Source: Duganella qianjiadongensis
GTDB lineage: Bacteria; Pseudomonadota; Gammaproteobacteria; Burkholderiales; Burkholderiaceae_D
Assembly (NCBI RefSeq): GCF_009857915.1
Contig: NZ_WWCM01000026.1
Span: 1-35,574, forward strand
Direction: 5' to 3'
DNA length: 35,574 nt
In this document: piece after piece, positions 6,876 to 16,357 of the stretch
Numbering within the stretch: the stretch's first letter is position 1
How the letters are laid out: the number at the start of each line of letters is the position of its first letter
Made by a program: the position numbers and the translations under genes
Notes under the pieces: generated by a model
Told to the model about the DNA's origin: nothing
What the model saw: the letters and a program-made list of their open reading frames with translations, nothing else
The model's database searches: none

Positions 6876-7757
6876 TTACAGCATGGCTTTCAGCAGACGG
6901 GCCATTTCCGATGGGTTTTTGGTGACTTTGATACCGCAAGCTTCCATGATTTCCAGTTTAGCTTGTGCGGTGTCAGCGCCGCCCGAGATCAGCGCGCCGG
7001 CGTGGCCCATGCGCTTGCCCGGAGGAGCGGTTACGCCAGCAATGAAGCCGACCACTGGTTTTTTCATGTTGTCTTTGATCCAGTGAGCCGCGTTGGCTTC
7101 GTCCGGACCACCGATTTCACCGATCATGATCACGGCGTCGGTATCTGGATCGTCGTTAAACATCTTCATGACGTCGATGTGCTTCAGGCCGTTGATCGGG
7201 TCACCGCCGATACCCACTGCCGACGACTGGCCCAGACCCAGTGCGGTCAGCTGACCCACTGCTTCATAAGTCAGGGTACCCGAGCGCGATACCACGCCGA
7301 TACGGCCTTTCTTGTGGATGTGGCCAGGCATAATGCCGATCTTGATTTCGTCCGGAGTGATCAGACCTGGGCAGTTAGGGCCCAGCAGCAGGGTTTTCGA
7401 ACCGGCTTTGACCATGCGGTCTTTCAGAGCCATCATGTCACGGACTGGAATGCCTTCGGTAATGCAGATGGCCAGATCCATTTCAGCTTCGACGGCTTCC
7501 CAGATAGCGGCAGCGGCGCCTGCTGGTGGTACGTAGATCACCGACACGTTGGCGCCGGTTTCTTTTTTCGCTTCGGTGACGTTAGCGAAAATTGGAATGC
7601 CTTCGAAATCTTCGCCGGCTTTCTTAGGGTTCACGCCTGCTACGAAGCAGTTTTTGCCGTTCGCGTAGTCGCGGCAGCCGCGGGTGTGGAATTGGCCGGT
7701 TTTACCGGTGATCCCTTGGGTAACAACTTTGGTGTCTTTATTGATCAGAATGGACAT
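6876..7757 (-). CDS. sucD: Succinate-CoA ligase, alpha subunit
   Basis: A 293-aa protein of full family length. With SucC it converts succinyl-CoA, phosphate and ADP or GDP to succinate, CoA and NTP in the citric acid cycle. The N-terminal CoA-binding Rossmann domain (TQGITGKTGQFHT, 13-25) is followed by the ligase domain, which carries the phosphorylated histidine His252 in GKRMGHAGALISGG. It lies 13 bases after sucC on the same transcript and is closed by a strong terminator. The gene is complete, with no oddities. Confidence 0.97.
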   Translation of the reverse strand: MSILINKDTKVVTQGITGKTGQFHTRGCRDYANGKNCFVAGVNPKKAGEDFEGIPIFANVTEAKKETGANVSVIYVPPAGAAAAIWEAVEAEMDLAICITEGIPVRDMMALKDRMVKAGSKTLLLGPNCPGLITPDEIKIGIMPGHIHKKGRIGVVSRSGTLTYEAVGQLTALGLGQSSAVGIGGDPINGLKHIDVMKMFNDDPDTDAVIMIGEIGGPDEANAAHWIKDNMKKPVVGFIAGVTAPPGKRMGHAGALISGGADTAQAKLEIMEACGIKVTKNPSEMARLLKAML

Positions 7758-7770
7758 GTTGATTCCTTAA

Positions 7771-8940
7771 TTAAGCTTGACCGGCAGCAGCGGCAACGAC
7801 GCTCTTAGCTGCATCTTCCATGGTGTCGGCTGCGATGATAGGCAGACCGGAATCGGCCAGCATCTTCTTGCCCAGATCTTCGTTGGTGCCCTTCATACGC
7901 ACCACCAGCGGCACTTGCAGCGAAACGGCTTTGGACGCGGTGATCACGCCTTCGGCGATCACGTCGCAACGCATAATGCCGCCGAAGATGTTCACCAGAA
8001 TAGCTTTCAGGCCTGGGTTTTTCAGCATGATCTTGAAGGCTTCGGTTACTTTCTCAGCCGTAGCGCCACCGCCTACGTCGAGGAAGTTGGCTGGTTCGCC
8101 GCCGAACAGCTTGATGGTGTCCATGGTGGCCATGGCCAGACCGGCGCCGTTCACCAGGCAGCCGATGTTACCGTCGAGCGAGATGTAAGCCAGATCGAAT
8201 TTCGAAGCTTCCACTTCCGCTGGATCTTCTTCGTCCAGATCGCGGTAAGCCACGATTTCTGGTTGACGGAACAGCGAGTTGGCGTCGAAGTTGAACTTGG
8301 CGTCCAGCGCGATGACTTTGCCCGAACCGGTCAGGATCAGCGGGTTGATTTCAGCCAGCGATGCGTCGGTTTCCCAGTAGGCTTTGTACAGGCCTTGCAG
8401 GTTGGTCACGGCATCCGCGATCGAGCCTTCTGGCACGCCGATTTTAGCGGCGATGCTGGCAGCTTCAGCGTCGGTCAGGCCTACCGATGGATCGATAGCG
8501 ATCGAGTGGATCAGCTCAGGGTGCTTTTCAGCCACTTCTTCGATGTCCATACCGCCTTCGGACGAAGCCATCAGCACAACGCGCTGCGAAACGCGGTCGG
8601 TTACCAGCGAAACGTACAGTTCTTTCTTGATGTCGGCGCCTTCTTCGATCAGCAGACGACGTACTTTCTGGCCTTCAGGGCCGGTCTGGTGGGTGACCAG
8701 CTGCATGCCCATGATCTGGTCAGCGTATTCTTTCACCTGTTCCAGCGACTTGGCAACTTTAACGCCGCCGCCTTTACCACGGCCACCGGCGTGGATCTGT
8801 GCCTTCACAACCCAGACTGGGCCGCCCAAGGTTTCAGCAGCTTTGACTGCTTCTTCAACGGTCATGCACGGGATACCACGTGGAACCGTCACTCCGAATT
8901 TTCGGAGGATTTCTTTGCCTTGATACTCATGGATTTTCAT
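7771..8940 (-). CDS. sucC: Succinate-CoA ligase, beta subunit
   Basis: A 389-aa protein of full family length. The start MKIHEYQGKEIL is the normal N-terminus and has AAGGGAAG upstream. Residues 1-240 form the ATP-grasp nucleotide-binding domain (including VKAQIHAGGRGKGGGVK at 45-61), and the C-terminal half is the CoA-ligase-type flavodoxin-like domain (NIFGGIMRCDVIA). It forms the heteromer with SucD and sets the nucleotide choice. It is the first gene of the sucCD operon. The upstream region holds an unusual tandem repeat at 8985-9017. Confidence 0.97.
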   Translation of the reverse strand: MKIHEYQGKEILRKFGVTVPRGIPCMTVEEAVKAAETLGGPVWVVKAQIHAGGRGKGGGVKVAKSLEQVKEYADQIMGMQLVTHQTGPEGQKVRRLLIEEGADIKKELYVSLVTDRVSQRVVLMASSEGGMDIEEVAEKHPELIHSIAIDPSVGLTDAEAASIAAKIGVPEGSIADAVTNLQGLYKAYWETDASLAEINPLILTGSGKVIALDAKFNFDANSLFRQPEIVAYRDLDEEDPAEVEASKFDLAYISLDGNIGCLVNGAGLAMATMDTIKLFGGEPANFLDVGGGATAEKVTEAFKIMLKNPGLKAILVNIFGGIMRCDVIAEGVITASKAVSLQVPLVVRMKGTNEDLGKKMLADSGLPIIAADTMEDAAKSVVAAAAGQA

Positions 8941-8984
8941 GCTGGCTTCCCTTCTGATGCTGATGTGTAAAAATCGGTTGATGT

Positions 8985-9017
8985 TACGAAAATACTGCGA
9001 AAATGCTACGAAAATAA
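8985..9017. repeat. Three 11-bp tandem repeats upstream of sucC
   Basis: TACGAAAATAC (8985-8995), TGCGAAAATGC (8996-9006) and TACGAAAATAA (9007-9017) follow head to tail with no gap and share a CGAAAAT core. They lie 45-77 bases before the sucC start. The pitch is one helical turn. Similar elements occur upstream of purM (20783-20852). Confidence 0.65.
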
Positions 9018-9049
9018 GCGATATAAGGTGCTGCTAAAAGCAGAGATTG

Positions 9050-9634
9050 CTACGCGCTGCTCGGTGCTGCTTTGGCCACCCAGCGCGGGTAAAACTGCGC
9101 CACCGCCGCACCATCGGTGCGCAGCGCGTGACATTTATCTAGTTGAAACGGTTTCTGACGGGGCGTGCCATGGTCTTCCGTGGCCGCGTCATTGGTCGCC
9201 CAGACATCGTTGGCAAACGCCTGCACGGCGGCGGTCGGCAGTATCTGCGCCAGTTCCGTCAGGTGGGTGCAGCCGGCGCTGCCCGCCAGACGCTGTTTGA
9301 GTTCGTGACGGAAACCCTGCATCAGGTTCAGGCCAACCAGCTGTTCCTTGTAAGCGGGCGCGATGGTATCGCAATGGCCGGGATACGGCACAGCATCGGA
9401 CGCGGCTTCGGCATCGACGATGTTGAGCTGATGGTCAACGGTCAGGCGTAAATGGAGGTCATGCAGGGGAGTACCGGCAGCGCGTGGGCCCGAGGCCAGC
9501 ACGGTGTCGATCTGTTTGATATCGGAGATATGCGCGTCAAGATCCCATAGACCATCCTCGCGTGCATACGCTTGGACGACAATTGCGCGCGTGTGCCGTA
9601 GCGCACGTCGGTTAACTGGGGTTGACAGGGACAT
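9050..9634 (-). CDS. DUF2889 family protein
   Basis: A 194-aa soluble protein of unknown function that fits DUF2889: HTRAIVVQAYAREDGLWDLDAHI near the start, then AGTPLHDLHLRLTVD, DAEAASDAVPYPGHC, and GCTHLTELAQILPTAAVQA in the C-terminal half. The many conserved Asp, His, Cys and Glu residues hint at a metal site, but no activity is known to me. I start at MSLSTPVNRR (9634) because family likeness begins there; the frame is open to 9691, and neither start has a strong ribosome binding site. It stands alone between recX and sucC, on the same strand as both. Confidence 0.85.
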   Translation of the reverse strand: MSLSTPVNRRALRHTRAIVVQAYAREDGLWDLDAHISDIKQIDTVLASGPRAAGTPLHDLHLRLTVDHQLNIVDAEAASDAVPYPGHCDTIAPAYKEQLVGLNLMQGFRHELKQRLAGSAGCTHLTELAQILPTAAVQAFANDVWATNDAATEDHGTPRQKPFQLDKCHALRTDGAAVAQFYPRWVAKAAPSSA

Positions 9635-9840
9635 AGACCGATGCCGCTTTCGCGACAGAAATTTAGTAAGCAGCCATGTGCTGTAAAGCACGTATCCGCA
9701 GCTTCTACGGACACTTACCGCACCTGCGGCGCTGCAAAAACCCTAAAAGTGTAGCACATAGAGGCCATTTGTTGCGCGCAAACATAAGTTTTTCCGCGCA
9801 AAATCTGCCATCTGAGGCTATTTTGATAAGAGATTCACAG

Positions 9841-9894
9841 AATGTATTTCTGCCATAGAAACATTGCATGATGCATTGCGGCAGAAATTTCTGC
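9841..9894. repeat. Cluster of short dyads between recX and the DUF2889 gene
   Basis: GCAGAAATTTCTGC (9881-9894) is a perfect 14-base palindrome. TGCAT-G-ATGCA (9865-9875) is an 11-base dyad. An imperfect hairpin spans 9841-9865 (AATG..TTTCT pairing with AGAAACATT). No T run follows on the minus strand. They may be operators for the DUF2889 gene or a weak end for the recA-recX transcript. Confidence 0.5.
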
Positions 9895-9910
9895 TTAGAT
9901 CATACTTCCG

Positions 9911-10366
9911 TCACTCTTCGAAGTGCTCGCTGCCCTTGAGCGCCGTCTGCACGGCACGCTGGGAGAAACCACGCTGCAGCAGGAAGCGCATCTGTTTGTT
10001 GCGCTGCTGGACGTCTTCGGCCACGCTGCCGAACTTGCGCTGCCACACTTCCACACAGCGCGCTGTCTCGTCGCTGGCCAGGCCCTGTTTGAGCCGGTCC
10101 AGTTCTTCGCCACGGATGCCATGACTTTGCAATTCCGCAACAATCCGCCCATTGCCGTAACGGGCGGAGCGGCGATGTATCAATGCTTCAGAGAAACGCT
10201 CCTGCGACAGCCAGCGGTTCTGTTCGAGCAGATCGAGCAGGGCTTCCACGTCGTCGCCCTCCTGCGCATAGCGGGCCAGCTTGCGCCCCAGTTCAAGCCG
10301 GCTGTGCTCGCGCTGCGACAGCAGACGCAGAGCACGCGCTTTAAGACTGAGTTCGGCTGCCGCCAT
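9911..10366 (-). CDS. recX: RecA regulator RecX
   Basis: A 151-aa protein, normal for the family, built of three-helix repeats: LKARALRLLSQREHSRLELGRKL (7-29), the central GDDVEALLDLLEQNRWLSQERFSEALIHRRSARYGNGRIVAELQSHGI, and the final segment with MRFLLQRGFSQRAVQTAL. RecX binds RecA filaments and limits their growth and recombinase activity. It lies 27 bases after recA on the same strand, the usual arrangement, and so shares the LexA-controlled promoter. Confidence 0.95.
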   Translation of the reverse strand: MAAAELSLKARALRLLSQREHSRLELGRKLARYAQEGDDVEALLDLLEQNRWLSQERFSEALIHRRSARYGNGRIVAELQSHGIRGEELDRLKQGLASDETARCVEVWQRKFGSVAEDVQQRNKQMRFLLQRGFSQRAVQTALKGSEHFEE

Positions 10367-10393
10367 GGCCTGCTCGCTATCCGGCGCTACTTA

Positions 10394-11488
<1,095 letters not shown>

Positions 11489-11537
11489 AATGTTCTCTCA
11501 GCGGTTCTCTCAACGGGTTGTCGGTTGCTACAGTCGG

Positions 11538-11567
11538 TACTGTATAAAAAAACAGTGATCAATGCAA
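11538..11567 (-). promoter_or_regulatory. recA promoter with overlapping LexA (SOS) box
   Basis: The LexA box at 11538-11557 has the form TACTG-TATAAAAAAA-CAGTG (CTG-N10-CAG with an A+T-rich centre). On the minus strand a TTGCAT / 17 bases / TACAGT promoter spans 11567-11539, so bound LexA would cover the -10 element. Transcription should start near 11532. The box is 106 bases from the divergent response regulator gene. Confidence 0.9.
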
Positions 11568-11662
11568 GCGGGATTTTTAAACAATTTTTGAGTTTTCACA
11601 AAAACTCGCTACTTGCCGCGAAATGCAACACAATACGGGCTCGTACAGCCGGAGTGTTTTAC

Positions 11663-12343
11663 ATGCGTATTTTACTTGCCGAGGACGACAGCGTTCTGGC
11701 CGATGGCCTGACCCGCTCGCTGCGCCAGTCGGGCTATGCCATCGATTGCGTAGGCAATGGCCAGGAAGCCGATACCGCCCTCGCCACCCAGGAGTTCGAT
11801 CTGCTGATACTGGATCTGGGCCTGCCCAAGCTATCCGGTCTGGAAGTGCTGCGCCGCCTGCGCGCGCGCGAATCGCGCCTGCCGGTGCTGATCCTGACGG
11901 CAGCCGATTCGATAGAACAGCGCGTCAACGGCCTCGATCTGGGCGCCGACGACTACATGGCCAAGCCGTTTGCCCTGTCCGAGCTGGAAGCACGGGTGCG
12001 CGCACTGACCCGGCGTGGCGCCGGCGGTGGCGGCGCCATCGTCAAGCATGGCCCGCTCAGCTACGATCAGGTGGGCCGCAGCGCCTATATCAACGAGCAG
12101 ATGCTGGACCTGTCGGCACGCGAGCTGGGGCTGCTGGAAATTCTGCTGGCGCGCAGCGGCCGTCTGGTCTCCAAGGAACAGCTGGTGGACCATCTGTGCG
12201 AATGGGGCGAAGAGGTCAGCAATAACGCCATCGAAGTGTATGTGCACCGGCTGCGCAAGAAAATCGAAACGGGCGGCATCCGCATTGCCACCGTGCGCGG
12301 CCTGGGCTACTGCCTCGAGAAATACGCGGAACCGGCCAAGTGA
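11663..12343 (+). CDS. OmpR-family response regulator (TctD/QseB-like)
   Basis: A 226-aa protein. ATG 11663 has GGAG eight bases upstream; the frame is open further upstream but without family likeness. Residues 1-118 are the receiver domain with the acidic pair (Glu7, Asp8, Asp9), phosphoacceptor Asp51 in LILDLGLP, Thr80 and Lys102 in ADDYMAKPF. Residues 127-222 are the winged-helix DNA-binding domain (ELGLLEILLARSGRLVSKEQL, NAIEVYVHRLRKKI). The stop overlaps the GTG start of the kinase gene. Given the four overlapping genes, the likely target is its own operon with the sodium:solute symporter. Confidence 0.93.
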   Translation: MRILLAEDDSVLADGLTRSLRQSGYAIDCVGNGQEADTALATQEFDLLILDLGLPKLSGLEVLRRLRARESRLPVLILTAADSIEQRVNGLDLGADDYMAKPFALSELEARVRALTRRGAGGGGAIVKHGPLSYDQVGRSAYINEQMLDLSARELGLLEILLARSGRLVSKEQLVDHLCEWGEEVSNNAIEVYVHRLRKKIETGGIRIATVRGLGYCLEKYAEPAK

Positions 12344-13866
12344 CAGAGCAATCCGCCGTGCAGCAGGACGCTGCGCTGGACTACCAGCCGCCCGCGGCGG
12401 AGGCGGATGAAGGCATACAGCATTCGCTGTTCGGCGAGATTCTGGACTGGATGCTGGCGCCATTGCTGCTGCTCTGGCCGATGAGTATCGCCATCACCTA
12501 TCTGGTGGCCAAGTCGATTGCCAACCAGCCTTTCGACCATGCGCTGGAAGACAGCGTCACCGTGCTGGCGCAGCAGGTGCGCGCCGTGGATGGCAAAGTC
12601 ATCAAGGGCCTGCCCGGCTCGGCGCGCGACATCCTGCGCGCCGACGATATCGACAATGTCTACTTCCAGATTCAGGGCCCGCACGGCGAACATATCGACG
12701 GCGACCGTGATCTGCCGCCGCCCGTGCTGGACGAAGAAGAGCTGCCCACCAGTGCCAACGTCCACTTCCGCAACGACAGCATGCATGGCACGCCGGTGCG
12801 CATCGCTTACGCCTACGTGCGGCTGGAACACCCGCCCGGCAGCGAAGCGCCGTTGGCACTGGTGCAGGTGGCCGAGACGCTGGAAAAACGCGCCCAGTTG
12901 GCCAATGAAATCATCAAGGGTGTGATACTGCCCCAGTTCATCATCCTGCCCATCGTGCTGGCACTGGTGTGGTTTGCGCTGGCGCGCGGCCTGTCGCCGC
13001 TGGCCCAGCTGCAGGAACGCATCCGCGCGCGCGGTTCCGACGACCTTAGCCCGATCGCGCCGAATCAGGTGCCGGAAGAGATTTCGCCGCTGGTCAATTC
13101 GCTCAACGACATGCTGGCGCGGCTGTCCTCTTCCATCGAGATGCAGAAGCGCTTCATCGCCGATGCGGCGCACCAGATGAAAACTCCGCTGGCCGGCATG
13201 CGCATGCAGTCCGAACTGGCGCTGCGCCAGACCGATAGCGCGGAAATCCACCGCTCGCTGGAACAGCTGGCCAAAAGTTCGCAAGCGGCCACCCGTCTGG
13301 TCAACCAGCTGCTGGCACTGGCGCGCGCAGAAAACCAGCCGCAGGCCGGCACCAGCATGCAGCTACTGAGCCTGTCCGATCTGGCACGCAGCACGGTGCA
13401 GGACTGGGTCTCGGCCTCGTTCGCGGCGCGCATAGACCTCGGCTACGAAGGTCCGGACCAGCCGCTGGAAATCGAAGGCAACCCCACCATGCTGCGCGAA
13501 ATGCTGTCCAACCTGATCGACAATGCGCTGAGTTATATTCCGTCCGGCGCCAGCGTAACCGTGCGTGTGCGCAGCGACGAGCAGCACGCCATCCTCGAAG
13601 TGGAAGATACGGGGCCCGGCATCGCACCGGCCGAGCGCCAGCGCGTGTTCGAGCGCTTCTACCGCATCCTCGGCAACAAGGCCGAAGGCAGTGGTCTGGG
13701 GCTGGCTATCGTGCGCGAAATCGCCCATCAGCACGGGGTGGAAGTGGAAATCTATAACAATCCGCGCGCCACCCAGCCCAAGCTGCCGGGCGCCCTGTTC
13801 CGGCTGGCCTTCCCGCTACCGCCCGAGCCGCCGATAGAAGAAAGCGAAGCACCGTATTATGGATAA
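12340..13866 (+). CDS. Sensor histidine kinase (TctE-like)
   Basis: A 508-aa inner-membrane kinase that starts at a GTG overlapping the regulator's stop by four bases. Membrane segments lie at about 36-58 and 196-216, with a periplasmic sensor domain of some 135 residues between them. A HAMP-like linker follows (217-265), then the dimerisation domain with His278 in FIADAAHQMKTPLAG and the ATPase domain (N box around MLREMLSNLIDNALSY, G1 DTGPGIAP, G2 GSGLGLAIV). TctE relatives sense tricarboxylates; here the neighbouring symporter makes a small organic acid a reasonable guess for the signal. The last 8 bases overlap the DUF4212 gene. Confidence 0.93.
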   Translation: MTEQSAVQQDAALDYQPPAAEADEGIQHSLFGEILDWMLAPLLLLWPMSIAITYLVAKSIANQPFDHALEDSVTVLAQQVRAVDGKVIKGLPGSARDILRADDIDNVYFQIQGPHGEHIDGDRDLPPPVLDEEELPTSANVHFRNDSMHGTPVRIAYAYVRLEHPPGSEAPLALVQVAETLEKRAQLANEIIKGVILPQFIILPIVLALVWFALARGLSPLAQLQERIRARGSDDLSPIAPNQVPEEISPLVNSLNDMLARLSSSIEMQKRFIADAAHQMKTPLAGMRMQSELALRQTDSAEIHRSLEQLAKSSQAATRLVNQLLALARAENQPQAGTSMQLLSLSDLARSTVQDWVSASFAARIDLGYEGPDQPLEIEGNPTMLREMLSNLIDNALSYIPSGASVTVRVRSDEQHAILEVEDTGPGIAPAERQRVFERFYRILGNKAEGSGLGLAIVREIAHQHGVEVEIYNNPRATQPKLPGALFRLAFPLPPEPPIEESEAPYYG

Positions 13867-14197
13867 CGCCACGCCACCGCAGCCGCTAAGCCAGCCGTCC
13901 GCCCCCGTCCTGCCGGCAGCGCAGGCGCGTATTACCCGCGCCCAGCACTGGCAGCGCACGCGCCGCCTGTCGGTACAGTTGCTGCTGCTGTGGCTAGTGA
14001 CGGGCTTCGGCGCAGCCTTCTTTGCGCGCGAACTGGCCAACCTCAGTCTGTTCGGCTGGCCGCTGTCGTTCTATCTGGCCGCGCAGGGTTCCTGTCTGGT
14101 GTATCTGGGCATACTGGCCTACTACGCCTGGCGCATGCGCCGCCTCGACAAAGCTGCCCGCGTGCCGCGCTCCGGCAGCAAGGAGCCGCGTCCATGA
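13859..14197 (+). CDS. DUF4212 protein, putative symporter small subunit
   Basis: A 112-aa membrane protein with two helices (about 40-60 and 71-92) joined by a short loop (RELANLSLFGWPLSFYLAAQ), flanked by a Pro-rich N-terminus and a basic C-terminus. This is the layout of the DUF4212 family, found as the small partner of VC_2705-type sodium:solute symporters. It overlaps the kinase gene upstream and the symporter gene downstream (ATGA), so translation of all four genes is probably coupled. Its exact role, such as stabilising or gating the transporter, is not known to me. Confidence 0.92.
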   Translation: MDNATPPQPLSQPSAPVLPAAQARITRAQHWQRTRRLSVQLLLLWLVTGFGAAFFARELANLSLFGWPLSFYLAAQGSCLVYLGILAYYAWRMRRLDKAARVPRSGSKEPRP

Positions 14198-16248
14198 AGG
14201 CCGCCCGCACATTCCGCCAGCGCCTGCGCAGCTACTACCTGATGTTCACCGCCGGCTTCGCCGGTTTTCTGGTCTCGCTGGCAGTGCTGGAACAGGAAGG
14301 CATGTCGCGCATCTGGATAGGCTACCTGTTCATGTTTTCCACCATCGTGCTGTACGCCACCATCGGCGTCATCAGCCGTACTTCCAACGTACTCGAATAC
14401 TATGTGGCGGGGCGGCGCGTGCCGGCCGTGTTCAACGGCATGGCCACAGCGGCCGACTGGATTTCCGCCGCCAGTTTTATCAGTCTGGCCGGCGGCCTGT
14501 ATCTGCGCGGCTTCGACGGACTGGCCTACATCATGGGCTGGACCGGCGGCTACGTTCTGGTGGCGCTGCTGATTGCGCCCTATCTGCGCAAATTCAGCCA
14601 GTACACCATTCCCGATTTTCTGGCCGAGCGCTACGGCGGCGCCGCTAATCCCGCAGGCGGTGGCAACGTGGTGCGCCTGCTGGCCGTGGCGGCTACCATC
14701 ATCGTCTCCTTTACCTATGTGGTGGCGCAGATCTACGCAGTAGGCCTGATCGCTTCGCGCTTTACCGGGGTGGATTTCTCGGTCGGCATCTTCCTCGGTC
14801 TGGCCAGCATACTGGTGTGCTCCTTCCTCGGCGGCATGCGCGGCATCACGTGGACCCAGGTGGCCCAGTACATCATCATCGTGGTGGCCTTCCTGATTCC
14901 GGCCGTCTGGCTGTCGGCCAAGCATAGCGATAACCCGATACCGCAACTGGCCTACGGCAAGCTGCTGCCCAAGCTGAGCGCACGCGAAGCCGTGCTGCAG
15001 GCCGACCCGCGCGAAGCGGAAGTGCGCGCCATCTTCCGCCAGCGCGCCGATGATTACGCAAGCCGTCTGCGCGGCCTGCCCGCCTCGTGGGAAGCAGGCA
15101 GACTGGAAGTCCAGCACAAGCTCGACAAGGTCAAGCACCGCAATGCCTCGCTGCTGGAAATCCGCAGCGCCGAACGGGCCCTGATCGCCTATCCCAAATC
15201 GGCCGACGAAGCGGAGCGGGTGTGGAGCGAAGCGCGCGCGCAGGCGCTGGCACGCTCCGAACCGATTACGCCGCACGCCACGCCCTATCCGGGCGATCCG
15301 GCCAGCTCCGACATCAAGCGCAACAACTTCCTCGCACTGGTGTTCTGCCTGATGCTGGGCACAGCCGCCCTGCCGCACATCCTGATGCGCTCCTACACCA
15401 CGCCGAATGTGCATGAAGCCCGCACCTCGGTGTTCTGGACCCTGTTCTTCATCCTGCTGATCTACCTGACCATACCGGCGCTGGCGGTGCTGGTCAAATA
15501 CGATATCTACAGTGCACTGGTGGGCATCGATTATCACCACCTGCCCAACTGGGTGTCCTACTGGGCCAATGTGGACAAGCTCAATCCCCTGTTCAGCATC
15601 AGCGACATCAACCACGACGGCATCGTGCAGCTGGCCGAGATCACCATCGACGCCGACGTGCTGGTGCTGGCCACGCCGGAAATCGCCGGCCTGCCCTATG
15701 TCATATCCGGGCTGGTAGCAGCGGGCGGTCTGGCCGCTGCCCTGTCCACCGCCGATGGCCTGCTGCTGGCCATTTCCAATGCCCTGTCGCACGATGTGTA
15801 CTACAAGGTGGTGGACCGTAGCGCCTCGACCCAGAAGCGGGTAACCATCTCCAAGCTGCTGCTGCTCGGCGTGGCATTCGTGGCGGCCTACACCGCTTCG
15901 CAGAAGCCGGGCGACATCCTGTCGCTGGTGGGTGCGGCTTTTTCGCTAGCCGCCTCCACCCTGTTCCCGGCGCTGGTACTGGGCGTATTCTGGAAACGCT
16001 GCACCACACAAGGCGCGGTGGCCGGCATGCTGACGGGCTTCGGCGTGTGCGTGTACTACATGCTGCATACCAATCCGATTCTGGGCGGCAGCAGCGCAGC
16101 GCAGTGGTTCCACATTGCCCCTATCTCGGCGGGCATTTTCGGCGTACCTGCCGGCATACTGAGCATGCTCGCCGTCAGTCTGTGCACGCCCGCTCCCGCC
16201 CCGGCCACCGTGGCACTGGTCGACTACATCCGCGCGCCGGAACAATGA
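14194..16248 (+). CDS. Sodium:solute symporter, VC_2705 family
   Basis: A 684-aa inner-membrane transporter. ATG 14194 has AGGAG eight bases upstream and overlaps the DUF4212 stop; the frame is open further upstream but reads out of the family. It has the SSS fold: LEYYVAGRRVPAVFNGMATAADWISAASF near residue 70, GGMRGITWTQVAQYI in the middle, and some 13 membrane segments. Two inserts stand out. One is a helical hydrophilic insert of about 110 residues (260-370). The other is a loop with the canonical EF-hand sequence DINHDGIVQLAE (471-482). Acetate or another short organic acid is the likely substrate by likeness to ActP-type carriers, but this is inference. It is the last gene of the four-gene operon. 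Confidence 0.93.
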   Translation: MKAARTFRQRLRSYYLMFTAGFAGFLVSLAVLEQEGMSRIWIGYLFMFSTIVLYATIGVISRTSNVLEYYVAGRRVPAVFNGMATAADWISAASFISLAGGLYLRGFDGLAYIMGWTGGYVLVALLIAPYLRKFSQYTIPDFLAERYGGAANPAGGGNVVRLLAVAATIIVSFTYVVAQIYAVGLIASRFTGVDFSVGIFLGLASILVCSFLGGMRGITWTQVAQYIIIVVAFLIPAVWLSAKHSDNPIPQLAYGKLLPKLSAREAVLQADPREAEVRAIFRQRADDYASRLRGLPASWEAGRLEVQHKLDKVKHRNASLLEIRSAERALIAYPKSADEAERVWSEARAQALARSEPITPHATPYPGDPASSDIKRNNFLALVFCLMLGTAALPHILMRSYTTPNVHEARTSVFWTLFFILLIYLTIPALAVLVKYDIYSALVGIDYHHLPNWVSYWANVDKLNPLFSISDINHDGIVQLAEITIDADVLVLATPEIAGLPYVISGLVAAGGLAAALSTADGLLLAISNALSHDVYYKVVDRSASTQKRVTISKLLLLGVAFVAAYTASQKPGDILSLVGAAFSLAASTLFPALVLGVFWKRCTTQGAVAGMLTGFGVCVYYMLHTNPILGGSSAAQWFHIAPISAGIFGVPAGILSMLAVSLCTPAPAPATVALVDYIRAPEQ

Positions 16249-16357
16249 CGGTCGCAACACGAAGATACATAGGCAACATAGATTTTTTAACAACAGGATG
16301 CTATTGTGCGCAATCTGGCGGACTGTCTACGCCTAACTTGTCACAAGAAAGTACCTT

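Noticed and set aside
7777..8970. A 397-codon frame opposite sucC
   Set aside because: It is a GC-bias shadow of a certain gene on the other strand and has no domain.
14122..15792. A 556-codon frame opposite the symporter gene
   Set aside because: Antisense shadow of a clear membrane protein gene; Gln/His/Gly-rich with no domain.
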